Part shown: piece after piece, positions 39,050 to 47,244 of the stretch
Layout: each line of letters starts with the position of its first letter
How positions within the stretch are numbered: position 1 is the first letter of the stretch
NCBI GenBank assembly: GCA_038002745.1
Contig: JBBODD010000001.1
Span: 992,001 to 1,056,000, forward strand
Length of the DNA: 64,000 bases
Source: Bacillus sp. FSL H8-0547
GTDB taxonomy: Bacteria > Bacillota > Bacilli > Bacillales > Bacillaceae
Direction of reading: 5' to 3'
Position numbers and translations under genes: made by a program
Notes under the pieces: generated by a model
Databases searched by the model: none
Seen by the model: the letters and a program-made list of their open reading frames with translations, nothing else
What the model was told of the DNA's origin: nothing

Positions 39050-39451
39050 TTACACAATCCACTTATTCGCCGGCTTTCCGTACTTGCTCACTTCATCCGC
39101 CTTCTCCCTTGAAGCCAGAAAATGATCAAATGTCAGCGGAAATTTGTAGCCATACTTTTTTAAAATAGTAATATTGCGGTTATACAATTTTCGCTGATCT
39201 TCCCCCTGCTGATCATCCAGGTGATCCAGCAGCGCCGTCAGCGCCTGAAGACTCGACATGATTTGAAAGGCTTCTTTCAGCGTTCCGTTATAGTCGAGGT
39301 CATCTGAATGGGGTTTCAGAACAGAAAGCTCATCAAGCTGATCGATCGTTTCATCTGAAAAATACCGCGGAAAAATGTCTTCGTACATCGTTTGAATCAG
39401 CTCTTCAATATAATGCTCCTGTTCCTCAGTTGATGCAAACACAATCCTCAA
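39050..39451 (-). CDS. yhcU: YhcU family protein (DUF5365)
   Basis: A 133-aa soluble protein of unknown function. FASTEEQ at the start, TLKEAFQIMSSLQAL near residue 55 and a helical C-terminal half fit the YhcU/DUF5365 family. The start is TTG at 39451 with GAGGTGA 6 bp upstream. Divergent from yhcT, as expected from the Bacillus order. Confidence 0.78.
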   Translation of the reverse strand: MRIVFASTEEQEHYIEELIQTMYEDIFPRYFSDETIDQLDELSVLKPHSDDLDYNGTLKEAFQIMSSLQALTALLDHLDDQQGEDQRKLYNRNITILKKYGYKFPLTFDHFLASREKADEVSKYGKPANKWIV

Positions 39452-39607
39452 ATCTATTCACCTCTTTGCTGCTCACTCTTTGTCTTACTTCAACTTTAAC
39501 ATAGCTCCAAACCGCTAAGCAGAGGTAAGTGTTTCCGTTTATAGCTTGGACATCCAAATAGATGGTCTAGTATACTTGAAGAACTACTCACAGTTGGGGG
39601 ACAAAGA

Positions 39608-40519
39608 ATGAAACGCAAAGGCGAATGGCTGATATTACCTGCAAAGGAAGAGTGGGCAGGAATGTCACTTCAGCAAATGTTAAAGGAAAAACTTCATGTT
39701 CCAAAAGGACTTGCCCATAGCTTTAGAATGAATAAAGAAGTTAAATTAAATGACAATGACCCGGACTGGACGCAGCCGCTGAAAGAAAATGACTCACTGA
39801 TGATCCGGGTTTTTCAGGATGAAACATGTGACACGGAGCCTGAATACATGGAGCTTGACTTTCTATATGAAGACGATCATTTCCTAATTGTAAACAAGCC
39901 GGCCGGAATGGACACACACCCGAATGAACCGTCTCAAACGGGAACTCTTGCAAACGGTGTTGCTTCCCATTTTCAGATGAACGGCATAGCGCGGAAAATC
40001 AGGCATATTCATAGACTCGACCGCGATACATCAGGTGCCGTCGTTTTTGCGAAACATGCCTTGTCGCATGCCGTGCTTGACCGGCTGCTTGAAGAACGGA
40101 AAGTAAAGAGAACCTATACGGCCGTGGTTCAAGGCGAAGTGAAACAGAAAAAAGGCAGTATCGATCATCCAATCGGAAAAGACCGGCACCACCCGTCCCG
40201 CAGGAGAGTTTCAACGGGCGGGCAGTCCGCTCTCACTCATTTTAAACGCGAAGGATATAACCCGAAATATGATGAGTCTCTGCTTAAGCTCCAGCTTGAT
40301 ACAGGCAGAACACACCAGATTCGTGTTCATGTCAGTTACTTAGGCTTTCCGATTGCAGGAGATGTCCTGTACGGCGGCAATCAAAATCTTATCCGCAGGC
40401 AGGCGCTTCATGCATCGGAAATATCCGTCGTCCATCCATTTACAGGTGAAGAGATTGATGTTTCTGCTCCGTTTCCTGAGGATATGAGAGATCTCCTAGT
40501 ACGGCTGGAGTTTCTTTAA
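39608..40519 (+). CDS. yhcT: RluA-family pseudouridine synthase
   Basis: A 303-aa RNA pseudouridine synthase. The catalytic motif HRLDRDTSGAVVFAK near residue 138 holds the essential Asp; NKPAGMDTHP near residue 98 and LDTGRTHQIRVH near residue 237 are the other RluA boxes. An N-terminal S4-like region is possible in the first 80 residues. The target uridine is unknown. The ATG at 39608 has GGGGG 7 bp upstream. Ends in a strong bidirectional terminator. Confidence 0.92.
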   Translation: MKRKGEWLILPAKEEWAGMSLQQMLKEKLHVPKGLAHSFRMNKEVKLNDNDPDWTQPLKENDSLMIRVFQDETCDTEPEYMELDFLYEDDHFLIVNKPAGMDTHPNEPSQTGTLANGVASHFQMNGIARKIRHIHRLDRDTSGAVVFAKHALSHAVLDRLLEERKVKRTYTAVVQGEVKQKKGSIDHPIGKDRHHPSRRRVSTGGQSALTHFKREGYNPKYDESLLKLQLDTGRTHQIRVHVSYLGFPIAGDVLYGGNQNLIRRQALHASEISVVHPFTGEEIDVSAPFPEDMRDLLVRLEFL

Positions 40520-40526
40520 AAACATG

Positions 40527-40564
40527 AAAAATGCTCCGGATACCGTATCCGGAGCATTTTTTTA
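40527..40564. terminator. Bidirectional terminator of yhcT and the GNAT gene
   Basis: Thirteen-bp arms ATGCTCCGGATAC and complement, with A and T runs on both flanks. Confidence 0.95.
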
Positions 40565-41005
40565 CAGCTTCTTATTAAAAACGTGACTTACTCTGTCAAA
40601 GCCCATCTTTTCTTCATAAAACCGGTGTGCGTCCTTCCGCTGATTGCCTGAACTCAGTGAAATCATGCCGCAGCCGGATTCTTTCGCAAGCTCTTCTACA
40701 TGGTGCAGGAGTTTTTCCCCGTACCCCTTGGATCTTGAAGCTCCGTCCGTCACAAGGTCATAGACATAAATGTGCTTTTCATTGTAGAAATTCGTCAGCT
40801 CAATAATGCCTGCCAGTCCTTTTATCTGATGTTCATCATAAAGAGCAAGCAGCCTGTAGCCCTGCTTTTGCATAGGCTCAAGCAGCCCCAGGTAATCCTC
40901 TTCACTCAGGTTGACTCTCAGCTGGGACATGACAGGATAGGCTTCTTTAAATTCTGCATCTGTTTTCAGTTCTCTAATGATCAAGCTGTATCTCTCCGAT
41001 CTCAT
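40562..41005 (-). CDS. GNAT family N-acetyltransferase
   Basis: A 147-aa single-domain acetyltransferase. The acetyl-CoA binding loop is seen in VTDGASRSKGYGEKLLHHVE near residue 86 and the C-terminal GNQRKDAHRFYEEKMGF is typical of the family. The substrate is unknown. Its ATG overlaps the sortase stop by 4 bp, so the two are cotranscribed and coupled. Confidence 0.88.
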   Translation of the reverse strand: MRSERYSLIIRELKTDAEFKEAYPVMSQLRVNLSEEDYLGLLEPMQKQGYRLLALYDEHQIKGLAGIIELTNFYNEKHIYVYDLVTDGASRSKGYGEKLLHHVEELAKESGCGMISLSSGNQRKDAHRFYEEKMGFDRVSHVFNKKL

Positions 41006-41589
41006 TCCGCTTTTTCAGCATAAATAATATACCTCTCCGGTGCGCTTCCCACGAAACTGAATGGATAGCACGTTGTCAGGATCAGTTCTTCTTTATCATT
41101 TTGAAGAGTGATCACACTGAGGTCATCGGCATCCACGATTTTTGTCGATTTGATTCGGTATTCAAATTCTCCGTAAGGCATGGCTACGATAAGAGAGTCA
41201 CCTATTTTCAGCTCCCCCGCTTTTCTGAAGACCGTGTCTCTGTGTCCGGAAAGAACAATTTGTCCGTTCTCATTCGGGTAATAGCTGCCTTTGTAGTGTC
41301 CGACTCCCTTGGCCAGGTCGTCCGGGTCTGTCCCTTCCACGATTGGCAGCTCCGCATCAAGCCGGTTGATTTTAAGAATGCCGACAGCATCTCCTGTTTC
41401 AGCTTCGTACCGGTTCTCCTGAGTCGGCATTTCCGTTTTGGAGCTTGCAGAGGCTTTGATGATGGCTTCTGCATCCGCAAGAGACTGATTTGTTTTCAGG
41501 TGGGTTTCTGCAATTTGAAAGCCCCCGTAGCCTGTCAAACAAAGTCCGGCAGCAATTAATAGTATCGGAAAAAATGATAATTTCTTCAT
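41002..41589 (-). CDS. srtD: Class D sortase
   Basis: A 195-aa membrane-anchored transpeptidase that attaches proteins to peptidoglycan. N-terminal anchor at residues 5-25; the catalytic triad is His116 (LSGHRDTVF), Cys174 (LTTCYPF) and Arg186 (APER). Length and position beside yhcT match B. subtilis YhcS/SrtD. No protein with a sorting signal is encoded in this window, so its substrates lie elsewhere. Confidence 0.9.
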   Translation of the reverse strand: MKKLSFFPILLIAAGLCLTGYGGFQIAETHLKTNQSLADAEAIIKASASSKTEMPTQENRYEAETGDAVGILKINRLDAELPIVEGTDPDDLAKGVGHYKGSYYPNENGQIVLSGHRDTVFRKAGELKIGDSLIVAMPYGEFEYRIKSTKIVDADDLSVITLQNDKEELILTTCYPFSFVGSAPERYIIYAEKAE

Positions 41590-41730
41590 TAAGCCGGCAC
41601 GTCTCCTTTTACTGTTTCATCCAGTTTGATTATATCAAATTTGAAAAATTCGGACATGGATTTTTCTCAATTTTTACAAAATAGCGCCATAAAAAAGGTT
41701 GCTTTTGAATAAAGTTTGTTTTTGCATCAC

Positions 41731-41866
41731 CCGTTCCTTTCCGCTCCAGTCACTTGCTTTCCGCGGGGAGTGCCTGAAGCTTCCTCGCTGCGCTTGCGGG
41801 ATCTTCAGTGCCCTCTTCATCCCGCAGGAGTCAAGTGCCTTCCGCTGCAATCCACTGGAGTTTACC
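41731..41866. repeat. Dispersed inverted-repeat element, copy 2
   Basis: Near-identical to 16316-16451, same orientation. It occupies most of the gap between the sortase start and the YvgN-type gene's terminator. The rest of that gap holds an AT-rich sortase upstream region. Confidence 0.9.
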
Positions 41867-41901
41867 GAAATTACACGAAACCTTATTTACGAAAAAAGCA
41901 T

Positions 41902-41935
41902 AAAAAAAAGGCTGTTCATAAAGAACAGCCTTTTT
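41902..41935 (-). terminator. Terminator after the aldo/keto reductase gene
   Basis: AGGCTGTTC/GAACAGCCT stem with a 5-nt loop and eight T residues on the minus strand; also has T residues on the plus strand. Confidence 0.92.
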
Positions 41936-41945
41936 CTGCATATGA

Positions 41946-42776
41946 TTAAAAATCAAAATTATCCGGATCCGGACCTACACGCTCATCGCGGTTTAAGCCG
42001 TCGATGCGTTCCATCTCTTCTTGTGTCAGTTCGAAATCAAAGATGGCAGCATTGTCGTAAATGCGGTGTTCTTTCACTGATTTTGGAATGGTCACTACGC
42101 CATTCTGAAGATCCCAGCGCAAGATAACCTGAGCGACAGACTTCCCGTGTTTTTCTGCGATTTCTGTCAGTGTCTCGTCGTCAAGCAGTTTACCCTGCAT
42201 AAGCGGTGACCACGCTTCAAGCTGAATGCTGTTTTCTTTGCAGAATGCATGAAGCTCTTTTTGAGTCAGGCGCGGATGGTATTCAACCTGGTTTACCATA
42301 GGTACGATTTCAGCGTCTTCCATAATATCTTTAAGATGGTGAACCTGGAAGTTGCTTACGCCGATTGCTTTTACTTTTCCTTCTTTGTAAAGCGTTTCAA
42401 GAGCTTTCCATGTTTCTTTGTACTTGCCTTTAACCGGCCAGTGAACAAGGTAAAGATCAAGATACTCAAGACCAAGCTTTTTCATGCTTTCGTCAAATGC
42501 TTTAAGGGTAGAATCATAGCCCTGATCAGCATTCCATACTTTAGTCGTGATGAAAAGCTCTTCGCGCGCAACGCCGCTTTCTTTGATTGCTTGTCCTACG
42601 CCCTCTTCATTTCCGTAAATAGCAGCGGTATCGATGCTTTTATAGCCTGCTTCGATTGCCCATTTAACAGAGTTTACAACCTCATTTCCGTCTTCCACTT
42701 TAAAGACGCCAAGGCCAAACCAGGGCATTTTCACTCCGTTATGTAAAGTTGTTGTATCCTGCAGATTTTTTGCCAT
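41946..42776 (-). CDS. yvgN: Aldo/keto reductase (glyoxal/methylglyoxal reductase, YvgN type)
   Basis: A 276-aa NADPH-dependent reductase of the AKR5 group. The catalytic set is Asp and Tyr in SIDTAAIYGNEEGVG near residue 50, Lys in FITTKVWN near residue 79, and His in LYLVHWP near residue 112; TIPKSVKEHRI binds NADPH. Sequence is closest to YvgN, which reduces methylglyoxal and other aldehydes. Single gene with its own terminator. Confidence 0.9.
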   Translation of the reverse strand: MAKNLQDTTTLHNGVKMPWFGLGVFKVEDGNEVVNSVKWAIEAGYKSIDTAAIYGNEEGVGQAIKESGVAREELFITTKVWNADQGYDSTLKAFDESMKKLGLEYLDLYLVHWPVKGKYKETWKALETLYKEGKVKAIGVSNFQVHHLKDIMEDAEIVPMVNQVEYHPRLTQKELHAFCKENSIQLEAWSPLMQGKLLDDETLTEIAEKHGKSVAQVILRWDLQNGVVTIPKSVKEHRIYDNAAIFDFELTQEEMERIDGLNRDERVGPDPDNFDF

Positions 42777-42919
42777 TGTTGTATCCCCTTTCTGAAACTC
42801 AGAATAACCCTATTATCTGATAAACTTCGGCAAAATCCAAAAAATATGCTTCATTTTTTCTTTTTCCTGCTCCCTTTTGCTAAAATGAAGAAAAAGCAAG
42901 GGAAAGGGCGCGGTGAACG

Positions 42920-43759
42920 GTGGAAACAAAGGAGCAGCTTCTTGCACGTTTAAAAGAAATTGAGGAATGGGAAGACGATCAGAAAGGCCTGTTTTTCTGG
43001 GAGAAAATCGGCCGGATTCCTTTTAAGATTCTTGATAAACTTACACCTGCATTTATCCAAAAGAAAATCGGCGTTCTTCTTGATGAGCTTGGAAGCTTCA
43101 TCCAGGGCGGCGGAAAATACTTAACTCAGAAGAACGGAATGCTGAAAAAGGTGCAGCAGCTCGTTCCTGACAAAACGATTGAAACAATTGATGACCTGAA
43201 AACCGTTCCTTTGAATGTCATGAACATTGTAAGCGGCGACCTTAAAACAAACAGGGGAAATGTCGCGACGGTTCAGGGAGCGACGACCGGGTTTGGCGGA
43301 GTTTTCACTCTTGCAGTGGACATCCCTGTCATCCTTGGTCTTTCACTGAAAACCCTGCAGGAAATCGCGGTCATTTACGGCTATGATCCTGATGAAAAAG
43401 AGGAGCGCATTTTTATCGTGAAATGCCTGCAGTTTGCCTCTGCCGATGTGGTTGGAAAAGAAGCGATTCTAAACGAACTATCAGGCTATTACGGACGCAG
43501 CGCAAAGCCCGCGGACATGCTTTCAAAACTGCAGGGCTGGCGGGAGGTTGTCTACACGTACCGTGACCATTTCGGCCTGAAAAAACTTCTCCAGATGGTC
43601 CCTGTTGCCGGGATGCTTTTCGGCGCCTATACAAACCGTTCAATGATCAAAGACATTGCTGAAGCAGGCATTATGCTTTATCAAAAAAGAAGAATTCTTG
43701 AAAGACTAGAAACAGACTCACCACTCGTTATAGAAAATGAAAAAGGAACTCAAATTTGA
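42920..43759 (+). CDS. EcsC family protein
   Basis: A 279-aa protein of the EcsC family, whose role in B. subtilis is unclear although ecsAB is an ABC transporter. GFGGVFTLAVDIPVILGLSL near residue 125 is the hydrophobic family core, and VPVAGMLFGAYTNRSMI near residue 227 a second short segment, so it is probably membrane-associated. No ecsA or ecsB is nearby. The start is GTG at 42920 with a weak site; monocistronic. Confidence 0.82.
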   Translation: METKEQLLARLKEIEEWEDDQKGLFFWEKIGRIPFKILDKLTPAFIQKKIGVLLDELGSFIQGGGKYLTQKNGMLKKVQQLVPDKTIETIDDLKTVPLNVMNIVSGDLKTNRGNVATVQGATTGFGGVFTLAVDIPVILGLSLKTLQEIAVIYGYDPDEKEERIFIVKCLQFASADVVGKEAILNELSGYYGRSAKPADMLSKLQGWREVVYTYRDHFGLKKLLQMVPVAGMLFGAYTNRSMIKDIAEAGIMLYQKRRILERLETDSPLVIENEKGTQI

Positions 43760-43770
43760 GTTCCTTTTTT
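43741..43770. terminator. Bidirectional terminator
   Basis: Perfect palindrome GGAACTCAAATTTGAGTTCC flanked by A and T runs, between the EcsC-family gene and doxX. Confidence 0.92.
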
Positions 43771-43779
43771 CATGCCGTA

Positions 43780-44178
43780 TTAAAAGAAAAGGGCATCCAG
43801 AGAATAAGCACCTGCACCTGTAAGGGCAACTCCCACAGCCACGGCAAGCAGGGTCAGGTTCAGCTCATAGCCGTTGTTTGAAGCCCAGAAGCCATTAGGC
43901 GCGTGAACTTTGAAGATCGCAACAAGCATCGTTCCTGCCAGCGCAGCACCTGCAAGTGGTGTAAACAAGCCGGCTGCAAAGAGAGCTCCGCCCGCAAATT
44001 CTGCAAGTCCCGCAAGCAGCGCCATAGCAACTCCGGGTTTAATTCCGATCGATTCAAAAAATCCCCCTGTGCCCTTCAGTCCGTGTCCCCCGAAAGAGCC
44101 GAACAGTTTTTGTGCCCCGTGGGCCATAAATGATAATCCGACAACAAGACGAATCAGTAAAAGTCCTAAATCTAACAT
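43780..44178 (-). CDS. DoxX family membrane protein (CatD/MhqP type)
   Basis: A 132-aa four-segment membrane protein of the DoxX family with the signature RLVVGLSFMAHGAQKLFG and GLKGTGGFFESIGIKPG. Related proteins CatD and MhqP of B. subtilis are induced by catechol and quinones. The ATG at 44178 (third Met codon region of the longer frame) has GAAGG at a proper distance. Upstream TATCTYGAATT elements suggest control by an MhqR-like repressor. Confidence 0.85.
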   Translation of the reverse strand: MLDLGLLLIRLVVGLSFMAHGAQKLFGSFGGHGLKGTGGFFESIGIKPGVAMALLAGLAEFAGGALFAAGLFTPLAGAALAGTMLVAIFKVHAPNGFWASNNGYELNLTLLAVAVGVALTGAGAYSLDALFF

Positions 44179-44205
44179 GCTAATCATCCTTCACAAATTA
44201 TTTTT

Positions 44206-44299
44206 AATTCGAGATATATAGCTAAAAAAATTTACCCTCTTTACCATATATGCGGGCTGAAGGTGAATATTACTTTTAATTAAAATATCTTGAATTCAA
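44206..44299 (-). promoter_or_regulatory. Candidate MhqR-like boxes upstream of doxX
   Basis: Two related elements: minus-strand TATATCTCGAATT at 44206-44218 and plus-strand TATCTTGAATTCAA at 44286-44299. Both resemble the TATCTCGAATTCGAGATA-like operators of MhqR. Candidate only; no regulator gene is nearby. Confidence 0.4.
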
Positions 44300-44382
44300 A
44301 GTAATTATATGACCTATTTGTAAAACTGTCAATCGGTTTTGTAAATTTCCTGAGGATTATTCTTCTGCAAAATCCTTATGTA

Positions 44383-44420
44383 AACGCTCTATGTGTCATT
44401 TGTTACACATTGTGAGCGTT
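44383..44420. promoter_or_regulatory. Long inverted repeat upstream of the GH31 gene
   Basis: AACGCTC-(T)-ATGTGT ... ACACAT-(TGT)-GAGCGTT with an 8-nt centre, in the 470-bp gap between doxX and the GH31 gene. It may be an operator for the divergent genes or a stem in a leader; the rest of the gap is AT-rich without other clear signals. Confidence 0.45.
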
Positions 44421-44580
44421 ATGTCCTGTTTTCTGTAATATATGAAAATCACCTGGACGATTAGATTCATTTTCATTTTTTTCTGTTACCCTTTTCACAA
44501 AGTTTCATGATCGCTTACATTCCAGTAATAGCAGCGTGTCTGGGCACATGGACACTCTCAGGTTCCAAATTTTATGGGGG

Positions 44581-44610
44581 TTGCCTGTCTATACATGTTT
44601 TCTCTATAGT
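44581..44610 (+). promoter_or_regulatory. Candidate promoter of the GH31 gene
   Basis: TTGCCT (44581-44586), 18-bp spacer, TATAGT (44605-44610), about 40 bp before the start codon. Confidence 0.45.
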
Positions 44611-44651
44611 TTTCTTGTGCTAACACACAAAAATTTCAAAGAGGTGACATG

Positions 44652-47186
44652 ATGCAACATTCGAAAAATATGAAGCGTACTGTATTTGCTTCCGCACTTG
44701 CAGTAGTCATGGCTTTTTCAGGCCTTGCACCAAGCGCATCAGCCGTAACTCAGCCGGAAGCTGATACGAAGCTGAACAAAGAAAACCTTCAGAAGCTTGC
44801 TGTTAAAGGCATGAAGCGCCTGAACAACGGCGTAAAGCTTGATCTTGGAACAAACGATGCATACATACGTATCCTTGATGAAGATCTTGCAAAGGTAACC
44901 GTCCTTGAAAAAGGCGAAAAAGAAAAAGAAACTCCGGCCATCTCCAAGAAAGACTGGAAAACCCCGAGATTCACTTTAAAAGACAAGAAAGATCACTACG
45001 AACTTCGAACAAAAGAACTTATTATTCATATTAAAAAATCTCAATTCGGCGTTAAATTCATGGATGAAAAAGGAAATGTCATCAATGAAGACTACATGAA
45101 CAACGGTTCGGCCGGCTATGAAAACGGAAAGCCGTACGTGATGAAGAAAACAAATCCTGACGAGAACTTCTACGGATTCGGTGAACAGTCAGGCCTTGAA
45201 GTCAATAAACGCGGCAAAAGCATCGGAATGTGGAACACAGATGCCTACGCCTATAACAAAGATACAAAATACTTATACACGACGATTCCTTTCTTTATCG
45301 GCTTAAAGAATGAACGTGCCTACGGAATTCTTTTTGATAACTCCCACCGTTCTTATTTTGAAATGGCCACTGAATCTGATGACTACTACTACTTCTACGC
45401 TAATGGCGGAGACTTGAGCTATTACTTCATGAACGGCCCTGAAATCTCAGACGTTCTTGACCGCTACACAGAACTGACAGGAAAAATGGACGTTCCTGCA
45501 GAATGGTCCCTCGGCCTTCACCAAAGCAAATGGGGCTACACAGCTGATGAAATATTGAATGTGGCCAAAACATACCGCGAGAAAGAAATTCCGCTTGATA
45601 CGATGCACTTTGACATCGATTATATGGATGAATACCGCGTATTCACATGGAGCGAAGAATACAAACAAGCTCTGAAGACACTAAAAACAATGCCTGGATT
45701 CAAAGCAATCGCCATCAACGACCCGGCAGTTAAGCAAGACGAAAACTATCAAATGTACCAGGAAGGCACAAAAAATGATTTCTGGGCAAAGAATGCTGAC
45801 GGCACTCCGTTCATCGGACCTGTATGGCCTGGTGACTCCGCATTCCCTGACTTCTCCAAAGAAGAAGTACGCGAATGGTGGGCAGGCAAGCACAACATTC
45901 TGTTTGACCAGGGAATTGACGGCATCTGGAATGACATGAACGAACCTGCCGTATTCCTTGATGATGAAAGACACAATCATACAATGCCTCTTGATTCTTA
46001 CTTCGGTTATGATGACAACAAAATCATTCATACCGAATATCATAACCTTTATGGACACGACGAAGCAGACGCTACGTACCGCGCCTGGGAAAAATACAAG
46101 CCAAACACCCGTCCATTCGTTTTAACACGTGACATGTTCGCAGGATCACAGCGCTATGCCGCTCTTTGGACTGGCGACAATGTAAGTAACTGGGAACACC
46201 TTGAAATGTCTCTTCCTATGAACATGAATATCGGAATGTCCGGTGTTTCTTTCGTAGGTAATGACATCGGCGGATTTGCGCAGCGTCCTGATGCAGAGCT
46301 GTTCGCACGCTGGATTGAGGTTGGAGCATTCCTTCCATTCTCACGCATTCATTACGATAGTGATGCAAAAGCAGCAGTGAAGCAAGGACAGGAGCCTTGG
46401 GCTTTCGGACCTGAAGTTGAAGGCATCAGCAAGAAATACATTGAAATGCGCTATAAGCTTCTTCCTTATCTGTACAACGCATTCCAGGATTCTGCAGAAT
46501 CAGGATCACCTGTTCAGCAGCCGCTTGTTTATCAGTTCCAGGAAGATGAAAACACATATGACATCAGCGACCAGTTCATGTTCGGAAACTCTCTGATGCT
46601 TGCGCCTGTCGTGAAGCAAGGCCAGACAAGCCGTGACGTTTACCTTCCGGAAAATGAAACATGGGTTGATTACTGGACTGGAAAAGAATACAAAGGCGGC
46701 CAGACGATCAGTGTTTCTGCTCCGCTTGAGCACCTTCCGATCTTTGTGAAGAAAAACTCGATTATTCCAAACCGCGATGTACAGCAGTACACAGACGAAA
46801 AGCCGCTTACGGACCTGATTCTTGATACGTACCTGACTGATGAAGCAGAGTACAGCTTCTATGAGGATGACGGCAAAACACTTGACCACGAAAACGGCGA
46901 GTACAACGAAACAAGCCTGAAAGTGGAAAAACGCGGAAAAGACATCGTCTTCAAGCAGGAGAAACTTGTTGAAAACTATGATTCCAAGCTTGAGAAATAC
47001 ACATTGAAGCTGAATAACGCGGCTAAACCTAAAGAAGTAAAATCAGGCTTTGCGAAATACAAAGCAGCTGCGAGCATGGATGAAATGACAAAAACATCCC
47101 GTTCTTACTTCTATGATGCAAAAGCCAAAAAGCTCTATGTAAATATCCCGGTTGATGAAAACAGGGATGTAAGAATCAAGCAATAA
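44652..47186 (+). CDS. Secreted glycoside hydrolase family 31 (alpha-glucosidase type)
   Basis: An 844-aa exported enzyme with a signal peptide (cleavage near SASA, about residue 33). GH31 catalytic nucleophile Asp428 is in GIWNDMNEP and the acid/base Asp509 in ALWTGDN; FYGFGEQSG near residue 175 is the N-terminal domain box. GH31 enzymes act on alpha-glucosidic bonds including alpha-1,6. A GH66 gene follows in the same direction, so together they probably degrade dextran or isomalto-oligosaccharides. The second of two adjacent ATGs (44652) is best placed for the GAGG site. Confidence 0.9.
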   Translation: MQHSKNMKRTVFASALAVVMAFSGLAPSASAVTQPEADTKLNKENLQKLAVKGMKRLNNGVKLDLGTNDAYIRILDEDLAKVTVLEKGEKEKETPAISKKDWKTPRFTLKDKKDHYELRTKELIIHIKKSQFGVKFMDEKGNVINEDYMNNGSAGYENGKPYVMKKTNPDENFYGFGEQSGLEVNKRGKSIGMWNTDAYAYNKDTKYLYTTIPFFIGLKNERAYGILFDNSHRSYFEMATESDDYYYFYANGGDLSYYFMNGPEISDVLDRYTELTGKMDVPAEWSLGLHQSKWGYTADEILNVAKTYREKEIPLDTMHFDIDYMDEYRVFTWSEEYKQALKTLKTMPGFKAIAINDPAVKQDENYQMYQEGTKNDFWAKNADGTPFIGPVWPGDSAFPDFSKEEVREWWAGKHNILFDQGIDGIWNDMNEPAVFLDDERHNHTMPLDSYFGYDDNKIIHTEYHNLYGHDEADATYRAWEKYKPNTRPFVLTRDMFAGSQRYAALWTGDNVSNWEHLEMSLPMNMNIGMSGVSFVGNDIGGFAQRPDAELFARWIEVGAFLPFSRIHYDSDAKAAVKQGQEPWAFGPEVEGISKKYIEMRYKLLPYLYNAFQDSAESGSPVQQPLVYQFQEDENTYDISDQFMFGNSLMLAPVVKQGQTSRDVYLPENETWVDYWTGKEYKGGQTISVSAPLEHLPIFVKKNSIIPNRDVQQYTDEKPLTDLILDTYLTDEAEYSFYEDDGKTLDHENGEYNETSLKVEKRGKDIVFKQEKLVENYDSKLEKYTLKLNNAAKPKEVKSGFAKYKAAASMDEMTKTSRSYFYDAKAKKLYVNIPVDENRDVRIKQ

Positions 47187-47190
47187 ATTC

Positions 47191-47228
47191 AAAAGGGGAC
47201 CGGCTGTTTATTAGCCGGTCTCCTTTTC
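47191..47228 (+). terminator. Terminator between the GH31 and GH66 genes
   Basis: GGGGACCGGCT/AGCCGGTCTCC stem with a 7-nt loop and TTTTCT. GH66 begins 17 bp later, so read-through may set the ratio of the two enzymes. Confidence 0.85.
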
Positions 47229-47244
47229 TATTAAGGGTGAAAAC

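Noticed and set aside
44379-44392. cre site in TGTAAACGCTCTAT ahead of the GH31 gene
   Set aside because: The left half fits CcpA sites but the last two conserved positions (CA) do not; the bases are better explained by the long inverted repeat.
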